In this document: positions 16,781 through 25,220 of the stretch, piece after piece
Numbering within the stretch: position 1 is the stretch's first letter
How the letters are laid out: every line of letters begins with the position of its first letter
DNA from: Clostridia bacterium
GTDB lineage: Bacteria; Bacillota_A; Clostridia; Christensenellales; Aristaeellaceae
DNA: 53,531 nt
NCBI GenBank assembly: GCA_017430945.1
Contig: JAFRMB010000048.1
Span: forward strand, 1-53,531
Direction: 5' to 3'
Made by a program: the position numbers and the translations under genes
The notes under the pieces: generated by a model
What the model saw: the letters and a program-made list of their open reading frames with translations, nothing else
Told to the model about the DNA's origin: nothing
Databases searched by the model: none

Positions 16781-18245
16781 TGTGTTTCTCCTCCAGCATC
16801 GCCATCTTCATGTTGTAGTACTCCGAGGTCATATCGATGTAGTGCTTGTGCGGGTTCCGGAAGCGCTGCTCCTCCTCCCAGATCTCGTCCTTCAGCTGGT
16901 GCCGCACGTAGGCCGCGATCTCGCGCACGCTGGGATCCTCCGCGACCCGCCTGCCGTTCGCCATCACCTTGTGCTGGAGCTCCTTCACGGTGCAGTCCCG
17001 GAACAGCCGCTTCTTCCAGGGGCGCTCGGGGTCGATGACCACCAGGCCCGTGCGCACGGCATCCTCGTCGATGCCCTCGGGCCCCGCGATCAGGTCGGCA
17101 AAGGCCTTGCCCTCCTGATTGTACACGCGGTAGACCTTCTTGAGTCCGGGGTTCGTGATCTTTTCAACGGTCTCAGAGATCTTGATGCGCGGCTCGAACG
17201 CGCCGTCCGGGCCTGCCACCGCACACAGCTTGTAGACCGCGCCGAACACCGGGTCGGACTTGGCGGTGATCATGCGCTCGCCCACGCCGAACGAATCGAT
17301 GGCGCCGCCCTGGTCCAGTATGGAGGTGATGGTATACTCGTCCAGGCTGTTGGATACCACGATCTTTGCGTCGGTGTACCCCGCCGCGTCCAGCATGCGC
17401 CGGGCCTCGCGGGAAAGGTAGGCCAGGTCGCCGGAATCCAGGCGGATACCGCGGTTCCGGGAGGAGATACCCTTCGCTTTCATCTCGTCGAACACGCGGA
17501 TCGCATTGGGCACCCCTGATTTCAGCACATCGTAGGTGTCCACCAGCAGGATGCAGTTGTCTGGGTAGATCTCGGCGAACTTGCGGAAGGCGGTGAGCTC
17601 GTCCTGGTAGTACATCACCCAGCTGTGCGCCATGGTGCCGCCAACGGGGATGTCGAACTCCTGGCCCGCGCTGACCGTGGCCGTGCCGCTCACGCCGCCG
17701 ATGTAACAGGCCCGTGCGCCCAGCACGGCCGCGTCGTTGTTGTGCGCCCTTCGCGCGCCGAAATCGGACACCGCCCTGCCCTGTGCCGCGCGCACCACCC
17801 GGTTGGCCTTTGTGGCCACGAGCGACTGATGGTTCACCTGCGCCAGCAGCTCGGTCTCTATGACCTGCGCCTGCACGAGGTCCGCCACCACCGTGATGAT
17901 GGGTTCGTTGGGGTACATCACCGTGCCCTCCGGGAAGGCATAGACGTCGCCGGTGAATCGGAAATCCTCCAGATACTTCAAAAAGCGCTCGCTGAACAGC
18001 CCGAGGCCGCTCAGATAGTCGATGTCCTCCGGGTCGAAGTGCAGCCCCTCGAGATACTGCAGGATCTGCTCCAGCCCGGCGAAGATGGCGAAGCCGCCCT
18101 CGTCGGGGTTTCGCCGATAGAACACGTCGAAGGCCACCCGTCTGGACTGCTCCTCCTGCAGGAAGTAGCCGTTGGCCATGGTCAGTTCGTACAGATCCAT
18201 CATCATGCTGATGTTCCGCCTGTCAAAGATCGTGCGCTTGCTCAT
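16773..18245 (-). CDS. pncB: nicotinate phosphoribosyltransferase
   Basis: Converts nicotinate and PRPP to nicotinate mononucleotide, the entry point of nicotinate salvage. It has 490 residues from the ATG at 18245, with AGGA nine bases upstream; an ATG two codons earlier is too close to that site. The N-terminus is MMMDLYELTMANGYFLQ, as in the Gram-positive family. The PRPP and substrate region contains IRLDSGDLAYLSREARRML and KIVVSNSLDEYTI. It lies 6 bases from nadD and overlaps nadE, which places it inside the NAD operon. Confidence 0.96.
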   Translation of the reverse strand: MSKRTIFDRRNISMMMDLYELTMANGYFLQEEQSRRVAFDVFYRRNPDEGGFAIFAGLEQILQYLEGLHFDPEDIDYLSGLGLFSERFLKYLEDFRFTGDVYAFPEGTVMYPNEPIITVVADLVQAQVIETELLAQVNHQSLVATKANRVVRAAQGRAVSDFGARRAHNNDAAVLGARACYIGGVSGTATVSAGQEFDIPVGGTMAHSWVMYYQDELTAFRKFAEIYPDNCILLVDTYDVLKSGVPNAIRVFDEMKAKGISSRNRGIRLDSGDLAYLSREARRMLDAAGYTDAKIVVSNSLDEYTITSILDQGGAIDSFGVGERMITAKSDPVFGAVYKLCAVAGPDGAFEPRIKISETVEKITNPGLKKVYRVYNQEGKAFADLIAGPEGIDEDAVRTGLVVIDPERPWKKRLFRDCTVKELQHKVMANGRRVAEDPSVREIAAYVRHQLKDEIWEEEQRFRNPHKHYIDMTSEYYNMKMAMLEEKHNG

Positions 18246-18251
18246 GTGCAT

Positions 18252-18860
18252 CTATCCTTTCTGCTTATAGCCGTATAATCCGTTGGCTTCAATGTATTCC
18301 CCGACCGGCGCCGTCACCAGGTGGCGAAAGGCATGGCCTTCGCGGATCCAGCGCCGGATGTCCGATGAGGACAGCTCGAGGTCGAAGGCGTCGATGATCC
18401 TGATCCGTGCGCCGAAGGCCGATCGCAGGTGTTCCGCCTGCCCAAAGAGCGCCGGATCGTCCTCCCCGCCGCGCGTGAAGGCCAGCACCGTCACGGTGTC
18501 GAATATGGTCTGCGGATCCCGCCAGCGCTCGATCTCCATCAGGCTGTCCGCGCCCAGGATCAGAGAAAGCTGATCGTCCGGATACAGCGCCCGGAGTTGC
18601 GCGCAGGTCACCGCCGTGTAGCTGGGCCCCTGCCGCCGGATCTCGATGTCCGAGACCTCATAGCGTCCCGCGCTGGCCAGACGGACCATCTCCAGGCGGT
18701 CCGCCTGCGGCGCGATCTCACTAGGGTCCTTTAAATAGGGATCTCCGGACGGGATCAGGATCACCCGGTCCAGCTGCGCCGCCAGCCGCGCCTCCTCCGC
18801 CAGCGTCAGATGAGCCACGTGGATGGGATTGAACGTTCCGCCGAATATGCCGATGCGCAC
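18252..18860 (-). CDS. nadD: nicotinate-nucleotide adenylyltransferase
   Basis: Adenylates NaMN to deamido-NAD. It has 202 residues from GTG 18860, preferred because GGAGG is nine bases upstream; a GTG two codons earlier is only three bases away. It starts MRIGIFGGTFNPIHVAHL, which carries the nucleotidyltransferase GGTFNPxHxxH motif. LILGADSLMEIERWRDP follows, and the C-terminal SSSDIRRWIREG replaces the ISSTxxR motif. It sits between pncA and pncB. Together with nadE this gives a complete route from nicotinate to NAD. Confidence 0.96.
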   Translation of the reverse strand: MRIGIFGGTFNPIHVAHLTLAEEARLAAQLDRVILIPSGDPYLKDPSEIAPQADRLEMVRLASAGRYEVSDIEIRRQGPSYTAVTCAQLRALYPDDQLSLILGADSLMEIERWRDPQTIFDTVTVLAFTRGGEDDPALFGQAEHLRSAFGARIRIIDAFDLELSSSDIRRWIREGHAFRHLVTAPVGEYIEANGLYGYKQKG

Positions 18861-18877
18861 AGGCACTCACCTCCCCA

Positions 18878-19393
18878 TCAAATCACCCGGATCTGGCAGC
18901 TTCGCATCGTCTCCAGCGCGGCGAGATGTTTTTCTGGCGTGACCCCGGCGCAGCACGCGCTGTCCACAAAGAGGGGCACCTCCGGCAGGAATGCCTTCAG
19001 CAGCAGCGCGTTGGAGACCACGCAAATGTCGGTACACAGGCCGATGAGCTCGATCGAACCGATCGAAGCCGCCTGGGCCGCGAGCGCCCGCGCCAGCGCC
19101 ACCGAGCCAAAGGCGGGCTTGTCGAACACTTCCCGGCCCTCGGCCAGCCCGCGCAGGTCCGGCACGAGCTGCCAGCCCTCGGTGCCCCTCACGCAGTGTG
19201 CGACCGGCAGACAGCGGCCCTCCTGCGTATCCGGATAAGCCTCGGTATGCGTGTCCCGGGTGAAGATTACCCGGCCTTCGAAGGTTCTGACCTTTTCCGC
19301 CACTCTCGAAACGATGGCCTCGGCCTCCTTCGTGCCCAGCGCGCCGCTGACGAAGTCCACCTGCATGTCCACCACGATCAGCACCCGTTCCAT
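18878..19393 (-). CDS. pncA: nicotinamidase (isochorismatase-fold hydrolase)
   Basis: Hydrolyses nicotinamide to nicotinate and ammonia, feeding PncB. It has 171 residues. The catalytic triad is visible: Asp9 (VVDMQVDF), Lys92 (FDKPAFGS) and Cys124 (LCTDICVVSNA). The metal site is Asp47/His49 (TRDTHTEAY) plus His66 (LPVAHC). GGAGG precedes the ATG, and the gene overlaps the 3' end of nrtR by 16 bases. Context in the NAD operon makes the nicotinamidase role, rather than another cysteine amidase, likely. Confidence 0.92.
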   Translation of the reverse strand: MERVLIVVDMQVDFVSGALGTKEAEAIVSRVAEKVRTFEGRVIFTRDTHTEAYPDTQEGRCLPVAHCVRGTEGWQLVPDLRGLAEGREVFDKPAFGSVALARALAAQAASIGSIELIGLCTDICVVSNALLLKAFLPEVPLFVDSACCAGVTPEKHLAALETMRSCQIRVI

Positions 19394-20121
19394 GGCTCGT
19401 CCTCCTTCCATCTGTACACCACCGCGGGCGTTCCCCGCTTCTTCAGCCGCTCCCCCGTGGGCTCGATGCGTCCCGTCACCTCGTAGCGCTTTTTGATGAA
19501 CCGCCTGAAGTTGGGGAGGTCGTAGCTGCGTCCCGCGATGGCGGCGTAGATCTCGCACAGCTCCGACAGGGTGAACCGCGAGCGGTCCTCCAGGCAGTGG
19601 GATCCGATGTCCGTGTACTCCAGCTTGCCCGCCATGCGATTCAGCGCCGTCGCGATGATCGCCGCGTGGTCGAAGGCCAGCTCCGGCATCGCCGCCCCCC
19701 GCTGCGCGGTCGCTCCACCGCCGCACGGCGCGAGCCTGAATCCCTCGCCTTCTCGCATCACGTCGAAAAGCTCGACCTCTCCGGGCCGCACCGCCGCCCG
19801 CAGCCGGGAGACCGGCGCCAGCGCCAGGTAGGCCACCGAGATCGTGCGCGAACGCGGGTCTCTGTCCGGATCGGAAAACGTGTAGAGCTGCTCCATGTAG
19901 ATCCCGGACAGCCCCGCCCGCTCCGCGCAGGCCCGGATGGCTGCCGCGTCCGTCGACTCCGCCATGCCGACGCGCACGCCGGGGATCGCCCATCGCCCCT
20001 CGTAGGGCGGCTGCTGCCTGCGCGTCAGCAGCAGCTTCAGCTGACCCTTCTCTGTCGAGAACGTCAGCACGTCCACCGCCACGCCCGGCTGCCCGCTCCC
20101 GGGTGCGCGCGCTGCCGTCAT
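19378..20121 (-). CDS. nrtR: NrtR-type regulator of NAD metabolism (degenerate Nudix domain plus winged helix)
   Basis: The 247 residues comprise a Nudix domain (about 10-150) and a C-terminal winged helix-turn-helix. The Nudix box is intact in spacing but degenerate in residues: where hydrolases have REL-x-EE, it reads IRACAERAGL, as expected for NrtR proteins that bind ADP-ribose-type ligands without cleaving them. The C-terminus (FTLSELCEIYAAIAGRSY, then NFRRFIKKRYEVTGRIEP and a positively charged loop) is the NrtR DNA-binding layout. It is first in an operon with pncA, nadD, pncB and nadE. Its promoter is flanked by two similar palindromes, suggesting autoregulation and control of the operon. 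An active Nudix hydrolase is the alternative. Confidence 0.85.
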   Translation of the reverse strand: MTAARAPGSGQPGVAVDVLTFSTEKGQLKLLLTRRQQPPYEGRWAIPGVRVGMAESTDAAAIRACAERAGLSGIYMEQLYTFSDPDRDPRSRTISVAYLALAPVSRLRAAVRPGEVELFDVMREGEGFRLAPCGGGATAQRGAAMPELAFDHAAIIATALNRMAGKLEYTDIGSHCLEDRSRFTLSELCEIYAAIAGRSYDLPNFRRFIKKRYEVTGRIEPTGERLKKRGTPAVVYRWKEDEPWNGC

Positions 20122-20149
20122 ATCGCTTCACGACCCTTCGCTCTTTTAG

Positions 20150-20164
20150 TAGTCTCATTGACCA
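20150..20164 (-). promoter_or_regulatory. putative NrtR operator, downstream copy (imperfect)
   Basis: Plus-strand TAGTCT-CAT-TGACCA is an imperfect inverted repeat with one full TGACCA arm. It lies over the expected transcription start of the nrtR operon, where binding would block initiation. Ligand and binding are inferred. Confidence 0.5.
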
Positions 20165-20169
20165 TATTC

Positions 20170-20198
20170 ATCATAGCACATTTTGATCTGTGCGTCAA
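20170..20198 (-). promoter_or_regulatory. sigma-A promoter of the nrtR-pncA-nadD-pncB-nadE operon
   Basis: On the minus strand, TTGACG (20198-20193), a 17-base spacer and TATGAT (20175-20170) lie about 50 bases upstream of the nrtR start codon. Confidence 0.8.
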
Positions 20199-20205
20199 GA
20201 GATAG

Positions 20206-20220
20206 TGGTCAATCTGACCA
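20206..20220. promoter_or_regulatory. putative NrtR operator, upstream copy (perfect palindrome)
   Basis: TGGTCA-ATC-TGACCA is a perfect 6-3-6 inverted repeat just upstream of the -35 box. Its centre is 56 bases from the centre of the second copy, with the promoter between them. Confidence 0.6.
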
Positions 20221-20238
20221 AATAATTCTTTTGGACAT

Positions 20239-20287
20239 AAAAAATCCGACCCCGTCACGTTCCCGACCGGAACCGACATGGATCGGA
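20239..20287 (-). terminator. terminator after rpmB
   Basis: On the minus strand, GGTCCGATCC pairs with GGGGTCGGA around an inner GGTTCCGGTC hairpin, and six T residues follow. It separates rpmB from the nrtR promoter region. Confidence 0.7.
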
Positions 20288-20307
20288 CCTTTCATTTCAA
20301 AACCGGA

Positions 20308-20499
20308 TCACTGCGCGCGCTCAACCCTCTTGCTGCGCAGGCAGCGGGTGCACACCGACATGCGCTTCGGAACGCCGTTGATCATCACGCGGACCTTCTG
20401 CGTGTTCGGAGCCCAGGTGCGGCGCGTCTTGCGGTTGGAATGGCTGACATTGTTTCCGTACACCACGCCCTTGCCGCAGATCTCACAGAACTTACCCAT
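20308..20499 (-). CDS. rpmB: 50S ribosomal protein L28
   Basis: The 63-residue ribosomal protein is recognised from MGKFCEICGKGVVYGNNVSHS, TRRTWAPNTQKVRV and CTRCLRSKRVE. Two Cys-x-x-Cys pairs (CEIC and CTRC) are kept, so this is the zinc-binding (C+) form. A strong AAGGAGGTGTG Shine-Dalgarno sequence precedes the ATG. It is monocistronic and divergent from yloU, a common arrangement in Firmicutes. Confidence 0.98.
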   Translation of the reverse strand: MGKFCEICGKGVVYGNNVSHSNRKTRRTWAPNTQKVRVMINGVPKRMSVCTRCLRSKRVERAQ

Positions 20500-20546
20500 A
20501 ATCTATCACACCTCCTTCAAGGCTGTCTTACATCACAAACATCAGA

Positions 20547-20575
20547 ATTATAGCATCGTTTCCCAAAAAACGCAA
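20547..20575 (-). promoter_or_regulatory. sigma-A promoter for rpmB
   Basis: On the minus strand, TTGCGT (20575-20570), a 17-base spacer and TATAAT (20552-20547) lie about 48 bases upstream of the start codon. Confidence 0.75.
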
Positions 20576-20667
20576 TACTCGCCCGTGTAAAACTTCTGCA
20601 ACAACTGAAAGTTTGCCCGTTATTTGTTAAAATGCGCCAATTCTCCCGATAATAAAAGGTGATTGAC

Positions 20668-20696
20668 TTGCATTATCGACGCAAAAACGGTATACT
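20668..20696 (+). promoter_or_regulatory. sigma-A promoter for yloU-yloV
   Basis: TTGCAT (20668-20673), a 17-base spacer and TATACT (20691-20696) precede the yloU start by 62 bases. An overlapping TTGACT at 20663 is a better -35 by sequence but is spaced too far away (22 bases). Confidence 0.7.
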
Positions 20697-20758
20697 ATTG
20701 TTTGTAAAAGACTGTTCAATCGCTGCCAATGGATCCTTTTTCGAGGGGAGGCAATACA

Positions 20759-21109
20759 ATGGATTGCAAATTCAACACCGATCTGGGCGTCGTTACCGTC
20801 AATGATGAAGTCATCGTGCGCGTAGCGGGCTACGCGGCGCTGGACTGCTACGGTATCGTCGGCATGGCTTCCAAGCGCTCCACTGACGGCATCGTACAGA
20901 TGATGGGGCGCGAGAACCTGGGCCGCGGTGTAAAGGTTCGCTCCTCCGGCGACAAGGTGGACATCGATCTGTTCATCATCGTGGAATATGGCATTTCGAT
21001 CTCGGCCGTTGCGGCCGCGATCATCGAGACCGTGAAATACAAGGTCGAGCATCTGACCGGCATACCGGTCGGGCGCGTCAACGTCTGCGTCGAGGACATA
21101 CGCGTCTGA
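20759..21109 (+). CDS. yloU: Asp23/Gls24 family protein (YloU)
   Basis: A small cytoplasmic, membrane-associated, stress-related family, often beside yloV. The 116 residues start at ATG 20759 (GGGGAGG seven bases upstream). The family core is GVVTVNDEVIVRVAGYAALD, VDIDLFIIVEYGISISAVA and the terminal VGRVNVCVEDIRV. Its position between rpmB and yloV is the conserved Firmicutes order. The exact function is not known from sequence. Confidence 0.93.
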   Translation: MDCKFNTDLGVVTVNDEVIVRVAGYAALDCYGIVGMASKRSTDGIVQMMGRENLGRGVKVRSSGDKVDIDLFIIVEYGISISAVAAAIIETVKYKVEHLTGIPVGRVNVCVEDIRV

Positions 21110-21276
21110 CGCAGCGCCTGGCTGCGCTCATCCCGCAGATCCGCCGGGCAGGCTCGTTAGGGATATGGCTCTGCCGGGCTCACATGATGCCGGCGATGCA
21201 CGGTGCGTTCACCCGGCCGCGGCTGCGCCGCCGCCTTTGACGCACTCGCGTGCACCCCGGCAGTTTGGAGGTTCGA

Positions 21277-22935
21277 ATGGCTATCAAAAGAATTGACGGC
21301 ATGATGCTGAAGGAGATGTTCTCCTCCGGCGCTGCGCTCCTGGTGAACAATCGGGAGCAGGTGGATGCACTGAACGTATTCCCCGTGCCGGATGGAGACA
21401 CGGGCACCAACATGTCGCAGACCATCTCGTCTGCGATCAAGGAGATCAACGCCAAGCCCTACACCAGCGTCGCGGACGTCTCCAACGCCGCCGCCAAGGG
21501 CGCGCTTCGCGGCGCGCGCGGCAACTCCGGCGTCATACTCAGCCAGATCCTGCGCGGCTTCGCCAAGGCGCTGGCCGGCCACGAGGAGATCGACGGGCCG
21601 CTGCTGGGCGAGATGCTGCGCTCCGGCGCGAATACCGCCTACAAGGCGGTCATGAAGCCCAAGGAGGGCACCATCCTCACCGTGATCCGCGTGATCGCCG
21701 AGGAGGCCGAGGAGGCCAGGGACAAGCAGCACGACGTGGTCGAGATGTTCCGGCTGGTCCTGTCCGTGGGCGACGCCATACTGAAGCGCACGCCCGAGAT
21801 GCTGCCCGTGCTCAAGCAGGCCGGCGTGGTAGACTCCGGCGGCATGGGCCTCATGGTGGTGCTGCGCGGCATGTATTCGGCGCTGACCGGCGAACCCGTG
21901 GACGCCATCGTCACCGAGGCTGCTCCGGGCGCGCACGGCAGCATGCCCGGCGAATACGTGGACGACCACGAGGCGCTCGAAGACATCAAGTTCGGCTACT
22001 GCACCGAGTTCATCGTCTCACATCCCCGCGAAGGCCTGAAGGACGACGAGGTCGTGCGGCTGCGCCGCAGGCTCGAGCGCATCGGCGACTGCGTGCTGGT
22101 CATCGCCGACATGAACGTCGTGAAGGTCCACGTGCACACCAACGAGCCGGGCATGGCGCTGCAGTACGCGCTGGTGCTGGGCGAGCTGGACGCCATCAAG
22201 ATCGACAATATGTTCGAGGAGCGCCGGGAGCGCGACGCGAAGATGGCCGAGGAGGCCGCCCGGAAGGCTGCCGAGCAGAAGGAGTACGGCATCGTAGCCG
22301 TCGCGCTGGGCGAAGGGCTCGTCACGCTCTTCAAAGACCTGAACGTCGATCAGGTGGTCGACGGCGGTCAGACCATGAACCCCTCCATCGAGGACCTGGC
22401 TCAGGCCTGCGACGCCACCAATGCCCGCAACGTCATCATTCTGCCCAACAACACCAACATCATACTGGCTGCGCAGCAGGCCATGGAGCTCACCGACCGG
22501 AACGTCATCGTACTGCCCACCAAGTCTGTGCCCATGGGCATCTCCGCCGCGCTGGCCTTCGATCCGTCCCTGTCGCCCCAGGAAAACGAGCTCGCGATGC
22601 GGGAGGCCGCCGAACAGGTGCACACCGCCTCCATCACCTACGCCGTGCGCGACACCAACTACGACGGCCAGGAGATCCACGAGCACGACATCATGGGCAT
22701 GCTGGACAACAAGCTCACCGTACTGGGCAACGACCTGCCGCAGGTGGCGAAGGACATCACCGAGAAGATGGTCACCGGCGAATCCGGGCTCATCACCATC
22801 TATTACGGCCAGGACGTCGCCGAAGCCGACGCACAGGCGCTGCGCGATGCCCTCGCAGAGACTTATCCCGATTGCGATGTGGAGCTCCAGAACGGCGGCC
22901 AGCCGCTGTACTACTACCTGATCGCAGTGGAATGA
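21277..22935 (+). CDS. fakA: DAK2/YloV family protein, FakA-like fatty-acid kinase subunit
   Basis: The 552 residues start at ATG 21277 after TTTGGAGG. The N-terminal DhaL (DAK2) kinase domain carries the nucleotide and Mg motif NVFPVPDGDTGTNM, then ALRGARGNSGVILSQILRGF and QAGVVDSGGMGLMVVLRGM. A middle region (GYCTEFIVSHP) and a C-terminal DegV-related domain (IILPNNTNIILAAQQAME, VIVLPTKSVPMG) follow. In staphylococci this protein phosphorylates fatty acids presented by a FakB/DegV partner. No fakB is in the window. It follows yloU by 167 bases and ends at a strong terminator before recG. Confidence 0.93.
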   Translation: MAIKRIDGMMLKEMFSSGAALLVNNREQVDALNVFPVPDGDTGTNMSQTISSAIKEINAKPYTSVADVSNAAAKGALRGARGNSGVILSQILRGFAKALAGHEEIDGPLLGEMLRSGANTAYKAVMKPKEGTILTVIRVIAEEAEEARDKQHDVVEMFRLVLSVGDAILKRTPEMLPVLKQAGVVDSGGMGLMVVLRGMYSALTGEPVDAIVTEAAPGAHGSMPGEYVDDHEALEDIKFGYCTEFIVSHPREGLKDDEVVRLRRRLERIGDCVLVIADMNVVKVHVHTNEPGMALQYALVLGELDAIKIDNMFEERRERDAKMAEEAARKAAEQKEYGIVAVALGEGLVTLFKDLNVDQVVDGGQTMNPSIEDLAQACDATNARNVIILPNNTNIILAAQQAMELTDRNVIVLPTKSVPMGISAALAFDPSLSPQENELAMREAAEQVHTASITYAVRDTNYDGQEIHEHDIMGMLDNKLTVLGNDLPQVAKDITEKMVTGESGLITIYYGQDVAEADAQALRDALAETYPDCDVELQNGGQPLYYYLIAVE

Positions 22936-22970
22936 GCAATGGACCGGCCGCTTGGATCAGCGGCTGAAAT

Positions 22971-23008
22971 AACGACCTCATCCGGCCGATCGGATGAGGT
23001 CGTTTTCT
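22971..23008 (+). terminator. intrinsic terminator after yloV
   Basis: A perfect 14-bp stem, AACGACCTCATCCG / CGGATGAGGTCGTT, with a 6-base loop is followed by TTTT. Confidence 0.88.
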
Positions 23009-23094
23009 GAATGATCCCAGAGCGATGCCAGACGCACGGGCGATCTGACCTGCGGCGCGTCTGGCCGGCCGACGCATTTTCCGGGAGTGAAGAC

Positions 23095-25095
23095 ATGGAC
23101 TTTCCACTGACGAAGATCAAGGGCATCGGCCCGGCGCGCGTAAAGGCGTTCGAGGCGGCGGGCATCCGCACGGTGCGCGAGCTCACGATGTTCCTGCCGA
23201 AGGAGTACCGCGACCTGAGCGCCGCGGTGCCGCTTCGTGAATTGAAGAGCGGCGACACGGCCTGCGTGCGCGTGCGCGTGGCGGGCGAGGTATCCGAGCG
23301 GCGGGCACGGCGGCTTCTGATCACCCGGCTGTACGTGACCGACGACACGGACACCGTGCCCGTGGTGTGGTACAATCAGCCCTGGCTCAAAAAGCAGATG
23401 ACCGCCGGCCGGGAACTCACGCTGTACGGCAAGGCGGAGATGAAGCAGGGCTACGTGACCCTGATCAGCCCCACCATCGAGACCGGCGAGGGCCTGATCC
23501 CCGTGTACCGCAGCATCGCCGGCATCCCACCCAAGGCGATCCGGCAGTCCGTCGAAGCGGCGCTGAAACTGTGCGAGGGCCAGTGGCCGGAGGAGCTTCC
23601 GGAAGCCCTGCGCCGCCGGCACGATCTGTGCGAACGCAACTTCGCCATGCGTAACGCCCACTTCCCCCAGAGCCGCGAGGCGCTGGAGGCGGCCCGGCGG
23701 CGCATCGCGTTCGAAGAGCTCCTGCTGTACCAGATGGCGCTGGCGCTGTTTCGAAACGCAGGGCGCGCGGGCATCGCCATACACTTCCCCGAAGAGGCCG
23801 TCGAGGCGTACTGGTCGTCGCTGCCCTTCGCCCCCACCGGGGCGCAGCGGCGGGTGCTGGACGAGGTCGCCCGGGACCTGCGCTCCGACCGCGCCATGGC
23901 CCGCATGGTTCAGGGCGACGTAGGCAGCGGAAAGACCGCCATCGCGTTTGCCGCCATTGCGCTGGCGCATGCGGGCGGATACCAGTCGGCGCTGATGGCC
24001 CCCACCGAGGTGCTGGCCCGCCAGCACTACGCGGGCGCGCAGCAGCTGCTGGAGCCCATGGGCATCAGCTGCGGGCTGCTGGTGGGCAGCCTGACGCAAA
24101 AGCAGCACCGGCTGGCGCACGAGGCCATCGCCTCGGGCGCGTGGGACGTGGCCATCGGCACGCACGCGCTGATCTCCGAGGGGGTCGAATACCAAAATCT
24201 CGGCCTCGTGGTCACGGACGAGCAGCACCGCTTCGGCGTGCGGCAGCGCACGTCCCTGTCGGAGAAGGGCGACGCGCCCAATGTGCTGGTCATGTCCGCC
24301 ACGCCCATCCCGCGCACGCTGTCGCTCATCCTCTACGGCGACCTGGACATCTCCATCGTGGACGAGCTGCCGCCCGGCCGCACGCCCGTCAAGACGCGCA
24401 TCGTGCCCGAAGCGAAGCGGGCGGCGCTTTACGACTTTCTGCGCCGGGAGGTCCGGAGCGGTCGGCAGGTCTACGTCGTCTGCCCGCTGGTGGAGGAATC
24501 CGAGGCCATCGAGGCGCAACCCGCCGAACTGGTCTACGAGGATCTTCGCACCAACCGCCTGCCCGATCTGCGCATCGAACTGGTGCACGGCCGCATGAAG
24601 CCCGCCGACAAGGACGCCGCCCTCGAACGCTTCCGGCTGGGCGAGGCGGACATCCTGGTGTCCACCACCGTGATCGAGGTCGGCGTGAACGTGCCCAACG
24701 CCACCGTGATGGTCATCGAGAACGCCGAACGCTTCGGGCTTGCGCAGCTTCATCAGCTGCGCGGCCGCGTAGGCCGCGGCGCACACGAATCCTGGTGCTT
24801 CCTGATGGCCGAGCCGAACGAGCGCCTTCGCTTCATGTGTGCCACCACGGACGGTTTCCGCGTGGCACAGAAGGACATGGAGCTTCGCGGTCCGGGCGAG
24901 CTGTTCGGCACGCGGCAGTCCGGCACGCTGTCTGCCGGCATCGGCACACTTGCCGGCGACACGGCGCTTTTAAAGCTGACGCACGACGAGGCTCACGCCC
25001 TGATGCACGCTCAGGATTCAGAAGACGCCCGCGCGGTCATCGCCCTAGCCCGCGAACGCTTTGCCGATCGGCTCGAGAGCGTCGCCGTGAACTGA
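23095..25095 (+). CDS. recG: ATP-dependent DNA helicase RecG
   Basis: Remodels stalled forks and branched DNA. The 666 residues start at ATG 23095 (CGGGAG upstream). An N-terminal wedge and OB-fold region begins PLTKIKGIGPARVKAFEAAG. Helicase motifs follow: I (VQGDVGSGKTAIAF), Ia (APTEVLARQHY), II (VVTDEQHRFG), III (MSATPIPRT), V (STTVIEVGVNVPNAT) and VI (QLHQLRGRVGRG). The RecG C-terminal motif is seen in LRGPGELFGTRQSG. The protein is complete. Its own promoter is not obvious, and it may depend on read-through of the terminator after yloV. Confidence 0.97.
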   Translation: MDFPLTKIKGIGPARVKAFEAAGIRTVRELTMFLPKEYRDLSAAVPLRELKSGDTACVRVRVAGEVSERRARRLLITRLYVTDDTDTVPVVWYNQPWLKKQMTAGRELTLYGKAEMKQGYVTLISPTIETGEGLIPVYRSIAGIPPKAIRQSVEAALKLCEGQWPEELPEALRRRHDLCERNFAMRNAHFPQSREALEAARRRIAFEELLLYQMALALFRNAGRAGIAIHFPEEAVEAYWSSLPFAPTGAQRRVLDEVARDLRSDRAMARMVQGDVGSGKTAIAFAAIALAHAGGYQSALMAPTEVLARQHYAGAQQLLEPMGISCGLLVGSLTQKQHRLAHEAIASGAWDVAIGTHALISEGVEYQNLGLVVTDEQHRFGVRQRTSLSEKGDAPNVLVMSATPIPRTLSLILYGDLDISIVDELPPGRTPVKTRIVPEAKRAALYDFLRREVRSGRQVYVVCPLVEESEAIEAQPAELVYEDLRTNRLPDLRIELVHGRMKPADKDAALERFRLGEADILVSTTVIEVGVNVPNATVMVIENAERFGLAQLHQLRGRVGRGAHESWCFLMAEPNERLRFMCATTDGFRVAQKDMELRGPGELFGTRQSGTLSAGIGTLAGDTALLKLTHDEAHALMHAQDSEDARAVIALARERFADRLESVAVN

Positions 25096-25139
25096 TCATC
25101 TCCCGCGCCCCGCCGGGCCGCAGCGCCTTTCAAAACGAA

Positions 25140-25196
25140 AGGATCCCTCACATCGGCCGGTCGGCTCCTGCCATACCGGTCCGGGTGAGGGATCCT
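25140..25196. terminator. bidirectional terminator between recG and the metalloregulator gene
   Basis: A 12-bp stem (AGGATCCCTCAC / GTGAGGGATCCT) encloses a smaller inner hairpin. On the minus strand it is followed by TTTCGTTTT. Convergent genes flank it. Confidence 0.8.
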
Positions 25197-25220
25197 GCTG
25201 TATCCGTCGGCGCCGCCCGA

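Noticed and set aside
22978..24786. 602-codon minus-strand ORF opposite recG
   Set aside because: Antisense shadow caused by high GC in the third codon position; recG carries all helicase motifs.
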